DNA of 57,945 nt from Paracidovorax wautersii (GTDB lineage: Bacteria; Pseudomonadota; Gammaproteobacteria; Burkholderiales; Burkholderiaceae_C). The number at the start of each line of letters is the position of its first letter. The first letter of the stretch is position 1. Under the pieces are notes generated by a model that saw only the letters and a list, made by a program, of their open reading frames with translations, searched no databases and was not told the origin of the DNA. The DNA lies in contig WNDQ01000024.1 in the NCBI GenBank assembly GCA_009912175.1, forward strand, positions 1 to 57,945, given 5' to 3'. The position numbers and the translations under genes are program-made. This document shows positions 26,166-34,658 of the stretch, in pieces.

Positions 26166-27538
26166 AGCACGATCCCCTCGACTCCCCCAGCGCCCAACTG
26201 GCCGCCTTTGCCGCCGGCCTGCGTGCTGACGACATACCCGCGCCCGTGGCGCGCAAGGCCGAAGACCTGCTCGTGGACTGGTTCGGCTCAGCCGTTGCCG
26301 GCCATGCCGCGCGGCCGGTGGCCAGCATTGCCCGGTTCGCGCGGGCCATGGGCCCGGCCTGCGGCCCGAGCGAGCTCATCGCCACCGGCGCCACCGCCAG
26401 TCCCTACGCCGCGGCCATGGCCAATGCGGCTGCCTCGCACGTGGCCGAGCAGGACGACGTGCACAACGGCTCGGTGTTCCACCCGGCCACCGTGGTCTTT
26501 CCGCCCGCGCTGGCCGTGGCCCAGGCGCTGGGCAAGAGCGGGCGCGACCTGCTGACGGCCTGCGTGGCAGGCTACGAGGTCGGCATCCGCGTCGGTGAGT
26601 TTCTGGGACGCTCGCACTACAAGGTGTTCCACACCACGGGCACGGCCGGCACGCTGGCGGCGGCCGCGGCGGTGGGGCATCTGCTGGGCCTCGACGCGCA
26701 GCGCATGGGGCATGCTTTCGGCTCGGCGGGCACGCAGTCGGCGGGGCTGTGGGAGTTCTTGCGCACGGCGGCCGACAGCAAACAACTGCACACCGCGCAC
26801 GCGGCCGGTGCCGGGCTCATGGCTGCTTACCTGGCCGCTGACGGTTTCACGGGCGCGGCCCGGATCCTCGAAGGCCCGCAGGGCATGGCGGCCGGCATGT
26901 CCAGCGATGCCGACCCGGCGCGCCTGACCGACGCGCTCGGTGTGCGTTGGGCGACGGTCGAGACCTCGTTCAAGTACCACGCGAGCTGCCGCCACACCCA
27001 CCCGGCCGCCGATGCCCTGCTGCAGGTGATGCGTGCGCACGACCTGCGCCCGCAGGCGCTGGCCCGCGTGGTGGCCCACGTGCACCAGGGCGCCCTGGAC
27101 GTGCTGGGCCCGGTGGAGCGGCCCGCGACGGTGCACCAGAGCAAGTTTTCCATGGGCACCGTGCTGGCCCTGGTGGCGCAGTACGGCCACGCGGGCCTGG
27201 CTGAGTTCGATGCGCATTTTCTGAGCGAGCCCACGCAGGCTCTGCGCGACAAGGTGGCCATGGTGCTCGACGCCGAAGTGGACGGCGCCTACCCGCGCCG
27301 CTGGATCGGCAAGGTCACCGTCACCACCACCGACGGCCGTGTGCTGCATGGCCGTGTCGATGAACCCAAGGGCGACCCCGGCAACACGCTGGGCCGCGAC
27401 GAGATCACGGCCAAGGCGCTGCGTCTGGCCGCCCACGTTGGCGGCGTGCCTGACCTGGCCATGCGGCGGGCCGTGGACCGTCTGTGGCAGGTGGCAGACT
27501 GGCCCGTGGTGGGCCGGCTGCTGGAGGACGCGGCATGA
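26162..27538 (+). CDS. MmgE/PrpD family protein
   Basis: 458 residues from a GTG start at 26162, overlapping the stop of the CoA-transferase frame. The family includes 2-methylcitrate dehydratase and the cis-aconitate decarboxylases that make itaconate. Visible family features are the all-alpha N-terminal domain with VDWFGSAVAGHAARP, HVAEQDDVHNGSVFHPATVVFPPALA, and FKYHASCRHTHPAADALL. MmgE/PrpD genes are a regular companion of itaconate loci, where they may process an upstream C6 acid or an isomer; the exact role is unproven. Confidence 0.88.
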   Translation: MKHDPLDSPSAQLAAFAAGLRADDIPAPVARKAEDLLVDWFGSAVAGHAARPVASIARFARAMGPACGPSELIATGATASPYAAAMANAAASHVAEQDDVHNGSVFHPATVVFPPALAVAQALGKSGRDLLTACVAGYEVGIRVGEFLGRSHYKVFHTTGTAGTLAAAAAVGHLLGLDAQRMGHAFGSAGTQSAGLWEFLRTAADSKQLHTAHAAGAGLMAAYLAADGFTGAARILEGPQGMAAGMSSDADPARLTDALGVRWATVETSFKYHASCRHTHPAADALLQVMRAHDLRPQALARVVAHVHQGALDVLGPVERPATVHQSKFSMGTVLALVAQYGHAGLAEFDAHFLSEPTQALRDKVAMVLDAEVDGAYPRRWIGKVTVTTTDGRVLHGRVDEPKGDPGNTLGRDEITAKALRLAAHVGGVPDLAMRRAVDRLWQVADWPVVGRLLEDAA

Positions 27539-28410
27539 CGCATCCTCTGGCCACTGCCCGCAGCCTGCTGTTTGTACCGGCCGACCGGCCCGAGCGTCTC
27601 CCCAAGGCCCTGGCCAGCGGCGCGGACGCCGTCATCGTCGACCTGGAGGACGCCGTGGCGCCCGTGCGGCGCGATGCCGCGCGCGCCGCGCTCGGACAGG
27701 CCTGGCGCGGCGTGGCGCCGGCCGACCGGGCGCGTGTGGCGATCCGCATCAACGGTGTGGCAACGCCGTGGCACGCGGACGACGTGGCCCTGGTGCAGAC
27801 GCTGTCCGGCCATGGCGCGGGCCCTGCAGGGCTGGGCGGACTGGTCCTGCCCAAGGCCGAAAGCCCCGAAGCCATCGCGGCGCTGGCTGCCGGCTGTCCG
27901 CAAGTGCCCCTCATCGCGCTGATCGAGAGCGCCGAGGGCGCCGCGCGGCTCGACGCCATCGCCGCTGCGCCGCAGGTGCTGCGCCTGGCCTTCGGCCACA
28001 TCGACCTGCAGGCCGATCTGGGCATGGCCTGCGACCCCGATGAGGCCGAACTCGCGCCGCTGCGATGGGCGCTGGTGCTGGCATCGCGCCGGGCCGGGCT
28101 GGCCGCGCCCGTGGACGGCGTGACCACCGCCACGGGCGACGCCGCCCGGCTGGCGGCCGATACCGCACGTGCCCGCCGCTTTGGCTTCGGCGGCAAGCTG
28201 TGCATCCACCCGGCGCAGATCGCCGGGGTGCATGCCGCCTACGCGCCCGACGCCCAGGTCGTCGATTGGGCACGCCGCGTGCTGGCCGCAGCCGAGGCGG
28301 CCCAGGACGGCGTGTGCGTGCTCGACGGTCGCATGGTCGATGCCACGGTGATCGCCCTGGCGAGCCAGACCCTGCAGCGCGCGGCCGCTGCCACCGGCGC
28401 CGTGCGCTGA
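27535..28410 (+). CDS. ccl: Citramalyl-CoA lyase (CitE-like)
   Basis: HpcH/HpaI aldolase-family lyase, 291 residues from the ATG at 27535 (ATGA overlap with the MmgE gene), expected to cleave citramalyl-CoA to acetyl-CoA and pyruvate. Motifs are RSLLFVPADRPERLPKAL at the N-terminus, the Mg-binding VDLEDAVAP and ALIESAEGAARL, LAFGHIDLQADLGM, and GFGGKLCIHPAQI near the C-terminus. It completes the Ict-Ich-Ccl route. Confidence 0.9.
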   Translation: MTHPLATARSLLFVPADRPERLPKALASGADAVIVDLEDAVAPVRRDAARAALGQAWRGVAPADRARVAIRINGVATPWHADDVALVQTLSGHGAGPAGLGGLVLPKAESPEAIAALAAGCPQVPLIALIESAEGAARLDAIAAAPQVLRLAFGHIDLQADLGMACDPDEAELAPLRWALVLASRRAGLAAPVDGVTTATGDAARLAADTARARRFGFGGKLCIHPAQIAGVHAAYAPDAQVVDWARRVLAAAEAAQDGVCVLDGRMVDATVIALASQTLQRAAAATGAVR

Positions 28411-28422
28411 CGCGTTTCTTGA

Positions 28423-28451
28423 GGCTGCCGCCATGAAGCAGCCCTTTTTTT
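28423..28451 (+). terminator. Rho-independent terminator between ccl and the Bug gene
   Basis: GGCTGC (28423-28428) pairs with GCAGCC (28438-28443) around a nine-base loop and is followed by C and seven T. It ends the catabolic operon 12 bases after the lyase stop. It is only 16 bases before the next ATG, so the binding-protein gene either depends on read-through or has a promoter inside the lyase gene. Confidence 0.85.
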
Positions 28452-28467
28452 CCACCTTAGGAGACAA

Positions 28468-29520
28468 ATGATGATGACGATCCAAGTGCATTCCACAACG
28501 CCCAGTCTCGCCCCCACGCGTGTAGCGCGGGCCGGGAGGCTGACGCGCCGCCTGGCCGCGCTGTCCTGCGCGGTGGCGGCTGGCTGGGTGCTGGCCCTGC
28601 CAGCCCAGGCCCAGACCTGGCCGGAGCGACCGATCACCATGGTCGTGCCGTTTGCCGCGGGCGGGCCCACGGACGTGGTGGCCCGCATGCTGGCCGTCCC
28701 GATGAGCAAGTCGCTGGGGCAGAGTGTGATCGTGGAAAACGCGGTCGGGGCCGGTGGCACGATTGCCGCGGCCAAGGTGGCGCGTGCGCCCGCCAATGGC
28801 TACACGGTGTTCCTGCACCACATGGGCATGGCCACCGCGCCGGCGCTGTACAAGAAGCTGCACTTCGATCCCCTCCAGGATTTCGAGTACATCGGCCAGG
28901 TCGTCGACGTGCCCATGACCCTGCTGGGGCGCAAGGACTTGCCGGCGAACAACCTGCAGGAGTTGCTCGCCTATCTGAAGCAGAACAAGGACAAGGTGTC
29001 GCTGGCGAACGCGGGCCTGGGCGCGGTCTCGCACCTGTGCGGCCTGTTGTTCACGACGCAGATCGGCATGGACCTGACCACCATCCCCTACAAAGGCACG
29101 GGCCCGGCCATGAATGATCTGCTGGGCGGCCAGGTCGATCTGCTGTGCGACCAGACCACGCAGACCGTGTCGTTCATCAAGGATGGCCGCGTGAAGGTGT
29201 TCGGCGTGACCACGCCCAGACGGCTGGCGTTGCTGCCCAGTGTGCCGACGCTGGACGAGCAGGGGCTCAAGGGCTTCGAGGTCAAGGTCTGGCATGGTCT
29301 TTACGCACCCAAGGGAACGCCGTCCCAGGCGCTGCAAAAACTGAACGAGGCCTTGCGCGTGGCGCTGCAGGACCCGATGGTGACGCAGCGTCTGGTCGAA
29401 CTCAGCTCCGAGGTGCCGCCCATGGACAAGGTCACGCCCGAGGGCCTGAAAACCCACCTGGAGGCCGAGATCGCCAAGTGGGGGCCAATCATCCGCCAGT
29501 CGGGCATCCAGGCCGATTGA
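28468..29520 (+). CDS. Bug/TctC-type tripartite tricarboxylate transporter receptor
   Basis: Periplasmic solute-binding protein of the Bug family, 350 residues, probably binding itaconate or a related carboxylate. The long signal region ends AVAAGWVLALPAQAQ. Bug motifs are RPITMVVPFAAGGPTDVVAR, VENAVGAGGTIAAAKVARA and PYKGTGPAMNDLLGGQVDLL. The segment HHMGMATAPALYKKL is shared with the truncated Bug gene at 57.1 kb but not with the other two. There are no TctA/TctB membrane genes, as usual for the many orphan Bug proteins in Burkholderiales. AGGAG precedes the first of three ATG codons. Confidence 0.92.
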   Translation: MMMTIQVHSTTPSLAPTRVARAGRLTRRLAALSCAVAAGWVLALPAQAQTWPERPITMVVPFAAGGPTDVVARMLAVPMSKSLGQSVIVENAVGAGGTIAAAKVARAPANGYTVFLHHMGMATAPALYKKLHFDPLQDFEYIGQVVDVPMTLLGRKDLPANNLQELLAYLKQNKDKVSLANAGLGAVSHLCGLLFTTQIGMDLTTIPYKGTGPAMNDLLGGQVDLLCDQTTQTVSFIKDGRVKVFGVTTPRRLALLPSVPTLDEQGLKGFEVKVWHGLYAPKGTPSQALQKLNEALRVALQDPMVTQRLVELSSEVPPMDKVTPEGLKTHLEAEIAKWGPIIRQSGIQAD

Positions 29521-29629
29521 CCGATTTCCCGCCCGGAAACTTTTCCACGCCGCCCGAGGTCCATAGGCCCATGGACCAGAACGGCGCTTGGACGACCCTC
29601 GCGTCATCACGACAACAGGAGTCCCAGGC

Positions 29630-31021
29630 ATGGCTGCTGCATCCGACGATGGTGCTGATCGCGCGCAGGCGATTGCGCTCAACCGGTTTGGGCTGGGCGC
29701 GCGGCCTGGCGAGGCGCCGCCGGGCGATCCGCCGGGCTGGCTGCACGCGCAACTGAAGGCGCCGCCGCCGCCTGCCGCCACGGGCCTGCCTGATACGGCG
29801 CAGGTCCTGCTGCAGACCCAGCAGGCGTAGCAGGCCATCCGCGACGCGGTCGATCCGCCCGGCAAGCAGGATGCGCGCACCGCCGCCAACCGGCAGGCGC
29901 GCGAAACCTACCAGGCGGCCGTGCAGGCGCGCGCCAACGCGGCGCTGGCCACGCCCGCGCCCCTGGCGGAACGGCTGGTGTTCTTCTGGTCCAACCACTT
30001 CGCGCTGTCGGTCGAAAAACCCGAGGTGCAGGCCCTGGCCGGTGCCTTCGAGGACGAGGCGATCCGCCCGCATGTGATGGGCCGTTTCGAGGATTTGCTG
30101 GTGGCCGCCGAGCATCACCCGGCCATGCTGCAGTACCTGGACCGGAGCACCTCGGTCGGCCCGAACAGCCCTTCGCAGAAGAAGGCGGCCCGCCCGCGCG
30201 GCCTCAACGAGAACCTGGCGCGCGAGATCATGGAGCTGCACACCCTGGGCGTGCGCAGCGGCTACACGCAGGCCGACGTGACCGAATTCGCGCGGGCCCT
30301 GACCGGCTGGGGCCTGGCGGGCACCAACGCGGGCCAGCGGGACCGGGTGCTGCCCAACGGCAGCGCCTTCCGCCCCGCGCAGCACGAGCCCGGCACCCGC
30401 ACCGTGCTGGGCCGAAGCTATGCCGACAGCGGCGAGCGCCAGGGCGCCGACATCCTGCACGACCTGGCGACCACGCCGGCCACCGCCACACACCTGAGCT
30501 TCAAGCTGGCCCGCCACTTCGTCGCCGACGATCCGCCGCCCGCGCTGGTCGAGCGCTTGACTGGCGCCTGGCTGCGCAGCCGGGGCGACCTGCCCACCGT
30601 CTACCGCGTGCTGATCGACGCACCTGAAGCCTGGGCGCCGCAGCCGGCCAAATTCAAGACGCCGTGGGAGTGGGCGGTGTCGAGCGCGCGTGGCCTGGGC
30701 TGGCGCGCGTGGCCCGACAAACTGCAGGCCGATGCGCTGCTGGCGCAGCTCGGCCAGCCCGTGTGGCGGCCGGGTTCGCCCGCCGGCTGGGATGACATCG
30801 GCGCGAGCTGGGCTGCGCCCGACGCGCTGGTGCGCCGCATCGACTGGGCCCAGCGCCTGGCCGCGCGGGCCGACCGGTCGCTCGACGCGCGTGTGCTGGC
30901 GCCGCAACTGCTGCCCGGTGGCGCGCTGCAGCCGGCCACCGCCCAGGCCATTGCCCGCGCCGAAAGCCCGGCCACGGCGCTGGCCCTGCTGCTGGTCGCA
31001 CCCGATTTCCTGCGGAGGTGA
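29630..31021 (+). pseudogene. DUF1800 family protein, amber stop
   Basis: One frame of 463 codons encodes a DUF1800 protein (ALNRFGLGARPGEAP near the start, FWSNHFALSVEKP, RGLNENLAREIMELHTLGV and ALTGWG in the middle), but TAG at 29828-29830 interrupts it at codon 67. Sequence on both sides is in the same frame and collinear with the family. The site probably was CAG or GAG. Function of DUF1800 is unknown; it regularly precedes a DUF1501 gene, as here. AGGAG lies eight bases before the ATG at 29630. Confidence 0.85.
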
Positions 31022-31026
31022 ACGCC

Positions 31027-32199
31027 ATGACCCCCATCCTCGCCACCCGCCGCCATGTGCTGGGCGCCGCCGCCGGCCTGGCCGCCTGGGCCGTCGCGCC
31101 CCGCCTGGCCCTGGCCCGCGCGGGCACGGAGCAGCGTTTTGTCTTCATCATCCAGCGCGGCGCCGCCGACGGCCTCAACACCGTCGTTCCTTATGCCGAT
31201 CCGGCCTATGCGCGCCTGCGCGGCGCCCTGGCCATCGATGCGGCCGAGGCGCTGCGGCTGGACGGCACGTTTGCGCTGCACCCGGCGCTGACGGAAACCG
31301 CCCAGCTTTACGCCAACGGGCAGGCGCTGTTCGTGCATGCGGTGGCCTCGCCCTACCGCGACCGCTCGCACTTCGACGGCCAGAATGTGCTGGAGACGGG
31401 CGGGGCCGAGCCCTACCGCAGCAAGGACGGCTGGCTCAACCGCCTGGCCGGGTTGCTGCCGCGCCCGCAGCCCGAAGCCCTGGCGCTCGCGCCCACGCTG
31501 CCGCTGGCCTTGCGCGGGCCGGTCGCGGCCACCAGCTACGCGCCTTCCGGCCTGCGTCAGCCGCCCGACGATCTGCTTGCGCGGGTCGAGCAGCTGTATG
31601 CCGACGACGCGCAACTGCATGCGCTGTGGAGCCGCGCCATGGACACGCAGGCCATGGCCGGCGCGGGCACGCCGCGCCAGGACGCGGCCAGCCGGCCCAG
31701 GCTGGCCGCCAGCTTTCTGGTGCGCACCGACGGTCCGCGCATCGCCATGATCGAGACCGGCGGCTGGGACACGCACACCGGCCAGTTGGGCCGCATGAGC
31801 ACGCAACTGCGCAACCTAGATCAATTGATCGGCGCCTTGCGCGACGGGCTGGGCCCCGACGCCTGGCGCCGCACCACCGTGCTGGTCGCCACGGAATTCG
31901 GCCGCACGGCCGCCGCCAACGGCACGGGCGGCACCGACCACGGCACGGGCAGCGTGGCCTGGCTGCTGGGCGGCGCCGTACAGGGCGGGCGCGTGCTGGG
32001 CGACTGGCCCGGGCTGGCGTCGGCCGATTTGTACGAGGGGCGCGATCTGCGCGCCACCAGCAGCCTCGATGGCCTGATCGCCACCGCCGCCGGCCAGTGC
32101 TTCGGGCTGGAGCCCGAGCACGTGCGCCGCACGCTGTTCCCGGCCGTGGCGGCGCCGCAGTCGGCGCTGTGGCAGCAGACGCTGGTGCGGCAGGGCTGA
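31027..32199 (+). CDS. DUF1501 family protein, Tat-type signal
   Basis: 390 residues from the ATG at 31027, which has GGAGG upstream; a GTG nine bases earlier is in frame but overlaps that site. The N-terminus (TRRHVLGAAAGLAAWAVAPRLALA) is a twin-arginine-like export signal. DUF1501 proteins belong to the alkaline phosphatase/sulfatase superfamily. The C-terminal block IETGGWDTHTGQLG, TEFGRTAAANGTGGTDHGTG and WLLGGAVQGGRVLGDWPGL is intact. It is coupled to DUF1800; the pair's cellular role is not known. Confidence 0.88.
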   Translation: MTPILATRRHVLGAAAGLAAWAVAPRLALARAGTEQRFVFIIQRGAADGLNTVVPYADPAYARLRGALAIDAAEALRLDGTFALHPALTETAQLYANGQALFVHAVASPYRDRSHFDGQNVLETGGAEPYRSKDGWLNRLAGLLPRPQPEALALAPTLPLALRGPVAATSYAPSGLRQPPDDLLARVEQLYADDAQLHALWSRAMDTQAMAGAGTPRQDAASRPRLAASFLVRTDGPRIAMIETGGWDTHTGQLGRMSTQLRNLDQLIGALRDGLGPDAWRRTTVLVATEFGRTAAANGTGGTDHGTGSVAWLLGGAVQGGRVLGDWPGLASADLYEGRDLRATSSLDGLIATAAGQCFGLEPEHVRRTLFPAVAAPQSALWQQTLVRQG

Positions 32200-32209
32200 G
32201 TGCCGCTGG

Positions 32210-32989
32210 TCAGCGGTGGCCGCTGAGCAGCTCGACTTCTTTGTGCATGTCGTCCACCAGCCGCTGGATGGCGGGGGCGTCGAGCAGGCTGCTCAAGCCC
32301 ACCGCAGCCACCGTGTGCGAGAGCTGCCCGCTGGCGTCGAACACCGGCAGCGCCACCACGGTGAGCCCGCGCACAAAACAGTCGCGGTCCAGCGCCCAGC
32401 CCAGCCGCTGGGCCAGTTCCACCTCGCTTTTCCACGTCGCGAACGAAGGCGCGGCATCCCAGGTGATGGCCGCGTAGAGCTTCTTGAGCTGGGCGGCGGT
32501 GTGGCGGCCGTGTGCCGCGATCAGCCGGCCGGTGGCGCTGGCCAGGCTCGAGAACTGGCTGCCGACGTCGGTGTGCAGTCGAAACGGCTGGCTGGAGCGC
32601 GACAGCGCGACGACGACGATGCTGCGATGCCGCGTGACCTCCACGCCCATCGCCGTCACGCCATGCCGCTCGGCCAGCCGGTCCAGGCCCGGCTGGGCGC
32701 GGCTGGCGAAGCTGCCGCCCTCGATCACGCTGCGCGCCAGGCTGATCATGCCGGCGGCCAGGGTGTAGCGTTTGGTGGCGGGATCGACCTGCACCAGGTC
32801 TTCGTGCACCAGCACGCGCAGGATGTGCAGGCAGGTGCTGGGCACCAGCGCCAGCTGGTCGGCGATGGCCTTGACGCCCAGCCCCTGCCGGGCCTCGCCC
32901 AGCAGTCGCAGGATGGCGATGGAGCGGCTGACGGCGGGGACGGGGCGGACGCGTTGTTCCTTGGCCTTGGGGCCGGGTTCAGCGGGCAT
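32210..32989 (-). CDS. IclR-family transcriptional regulator
   Basis: 259 residues from the ATG at 32989. The N-terminal winged helix (about 15-75) contains AVSRSIAILRLLGEARQGLGVKAIADQLALVPSTCLHILRVL. The C-terminal effector domain shows LASATGRLIAAHGRH and RGLTVVALPVFDASGQLSHTVAAVGL. It is the last gene of the minus-strand block beginning with an acyl-CoA ligase, so it probably controls that block in response to a carboxylate substrate. It abuts the DUF1501 gene tail to tail. Confidence 0.9.
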   Translation of the reverse strand: MPAEPGPKAKEQRVRPVPAVSRSIAILRLLGEARQGLGVKAIADQLALVPSTCLHILRVLVHEDLVQVDPATKRYTLAAGMISLARSVIEGGSFASRAQPGLDRLAERHGVTAMGVEVTRHRSIVVVALSRSSQPFRLHTDVGSQFSSLASATGRLIAAHGRHTAAQLKKLYAAITWDAAPSFATWKSEVELAQRLGWALDRDCFVRGLTVVALPVFDASGQLSHTVAAVGLSSLLDAPAIQRLVDDMHKEVELLSGHR

Positions 32990-33111
32990 GGGTGTGGGTT
33001 TCTGGTGGCGGCTGCGCGGCGGTGACGCGGGCAGCTTACCTGAAACATGCAGGCCGAACGGCAGCCAGGCGGGGATGGCGTGCGCGGTGTCCATGGCGGA
33101 TGGCTCCTGGC

Positions 33112-33537
33112 TCAGACGTCGGGGCGTGATGGCCCGGCGATTTTCAGAACGGCCTGTGCCTGCAGCACGGTCTGCTCGCCGACCGAAGCGCGTCCCCGCA
33201 GAAACAGCAGGCCGCGCGTGCGATGGCTGAGCTGGGCGCGGACCTCGACGAAGGTGTCCGGCAACACCGCCGCCATGAAGTGTGTGTCCAGCTGCAGCGT
33301 CAGGCATGGCGTGCGCTCGCTGGCCTGCCAGGCCACGGTGCTCAGCGCGTGGTCCACGAGTGTCAGCAGCGCGCCGCCATGCATCAAGCCGGCGGGGTTG
33401 AGGTGCGGCGCCTGGACCCATACGCCATAGGCCCAGCCGTCGCCTTCACGGCGCGTCCACAGCGGGCCCGCGGTGGCCATGAAGCCGGGCGTCTGGCGCG
33501 GCTGCCAGCCCTGGGCGCGCAGGTCGTGCTCGGCCAC
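33112..33537 (-). CDS. Hotdog-fold thioesterase (PaaI-like)
   Basis: About 141 residues from a GTG at 33537, five bases after the stop of the Bug gene; an ATG at 33585 would overlap that gene by 43 bp and adds residues unlike the family. The PaaI-type motif LNPAGLMHGGALLTLVDHALSTVA contains the HGG and the catalytic-region acidic residue. It probably hydrolyses an acyl-CoA, acting as a release valve for the pathway encoded upstream. Confidence 0.82.
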   Translation of the reverse strand: MAEHDLRAQGWQPRQTPGFMATAGPLWTRREGDGWAYGVWVQAPHLNPAGLMHGGALLTLVDHALSTVAWQASERTPCLTLQLDTHFMAAVLPDTFVEVRAQLSHRTRGLLFLRGRASVGEQTVLQAQAVLKIAGPSRPDV

Positions 33538-33542
33538 GGCCG

Positions 33543-34508
33543 TCAATCCATCTTCAGGCCGGCCGTGGCGATCAGGCCTTGCCATTTCTGGCGCTCGGCC
33601 TGGGTGAAGCTGCGCAGTGCGTCGGGCGTGCCACCGGCCGGCTCGAAGCCGAATTCGAGCAGCCGCTGCCGGGTCTCGGGCCGCTGCAGGATCTTGTTCA
33701 CGGCGGTGTTGAGCGTGCGCACGACTTCAGGCGGCGTGCCCTTGGGCGCGTACAGCGCGTTCCAGGCGATGACCTCGAAATCGGGAAAGCCCTGGCCGGC
33801 CACGGTGGGCACGCCCGGCACCAGCGCGCTGGGCTGGCGCGAGGTGACCGCCAGCGCGCGCAGCCGGCCCGAGGCGATGTGCGCACGCAAGGCAATCGGC
33901 GTGTCGACGATGGCCGGGAGCTGCTTGCCCAGCAGGTCGGTGATGGCGTTCGCCGAGCCTTTGTACGGCACGCCGTACAGCGGCACGGCGGCGCGCTCCT
34001 TGAGCAGCTCGACTACCAGCCGGGCGCTGGTGCTGGGCATGGCGATGTCGGCGCCGCGCGGCTCGCGCTTGACGGTGTCGAGCAGTTGCGCCACGGACAC
34101 CAGCGTGGCCTGGCTTTCGACCGCCAGCACCATGGGGAAGGTCGCCACCATGGCGACGGGTTCGAAGTCGCTGGCGGGGTCGAAGGGAATCCGGCTGTAG
34201 AGGTATTCGTTGAGAACGTGCGTGGCGTTGGTGCCCATGGTGAGCGTGTAGCCGTCGGGCGCGGCGCGCGCGGTCAGCTCGGTGCCCAGGTTGCCGCCCG
34301 CGCCGGGACGGTTGTCGACGATGACGGGCTGGCCCAGGTCCTTGGCGAGCTGTTCGGCCAGGTAGCGCGTGGCCACGTCGGTGCCTTGCCCGGCGGGGTA
34401 GGCGACGATGATCTTGATGGGTTTGGACGGGTAGCTTTCCGTGGCGGGCGCGGGCGTGCCGGCCAGGCCCAGGAGGGCCGCGAGTCCCAGCGCGAGTGCT
34501 GTTTTCAT
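33543..34508 (-). CDS. Bug/TctC-type solute-binding protein
   Basis: Periplasmic binding protein, 321 residues. Signal peptide LALGLAALLGLAGTPAPA, then Bug motifs KPIKIIVAYPAGQGTDVATRYL, VDNRPGAGGNLGTELTARA and PYKGSANAITDLLGKQLPAIVD. The segment GTNATHVLNEYLYSRIPFDP sets it apart from the itaconate-associated Bug protein. It is embedded between CaiB and thioesterase genes, so its ligand is probably the acid activated by that operon. Confidence 0.92.
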   Translation of the reverse strand: MKTALALGLAALLGLAGTPAPATESYPSKPIKIIVAYPAGQGTDVATRYLAEQLAKDLGQPVIVDNRPGAGGNLGTELTARAAPDGYTLTMGTNATHVLNEYLYSRIPFDPASDFEPVAMVATFPMVLAVESQATLVSVAQLLDTVKREPRGADIAMPSTSARLVVELLKERAAVPLYGVPYKGSANAITDLLGKQLPAIVDTPIALRAHIASGRLRALAVTSRQPSALVPGVPTVAGQGFPDFEVIAWNALYAPKGTPPEVVRTLNTAVNKILQRPETRQRLLEFGFEPAGGTPDALRSFTQAERQKWQGLIATAGLKMD

Positions 34509-34658
34509 GCTTGTCTCCTAGTCTTTGTTGTCACTTCAACGGCCGGCTTTGGCGCCATGATGACTGCAGGAGGGCCGGGGCGCGTGCGGGGGGCCAGCCG
34601 TCGCGGTGGCGGCGATGGCTGCGATGGCGATGGGAGGGCGGTGGGAATGCGCGTGGCG

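Noticed and set aside
22664-29830. Reassigned TAG codon or amber suppression as explanation for the two in-frame TAG codons
   Set aside because: TAG is used as a normal stop elsewhere (IS orfB) and other genes are broken by TGA or deletions, so general gene decay explains more.
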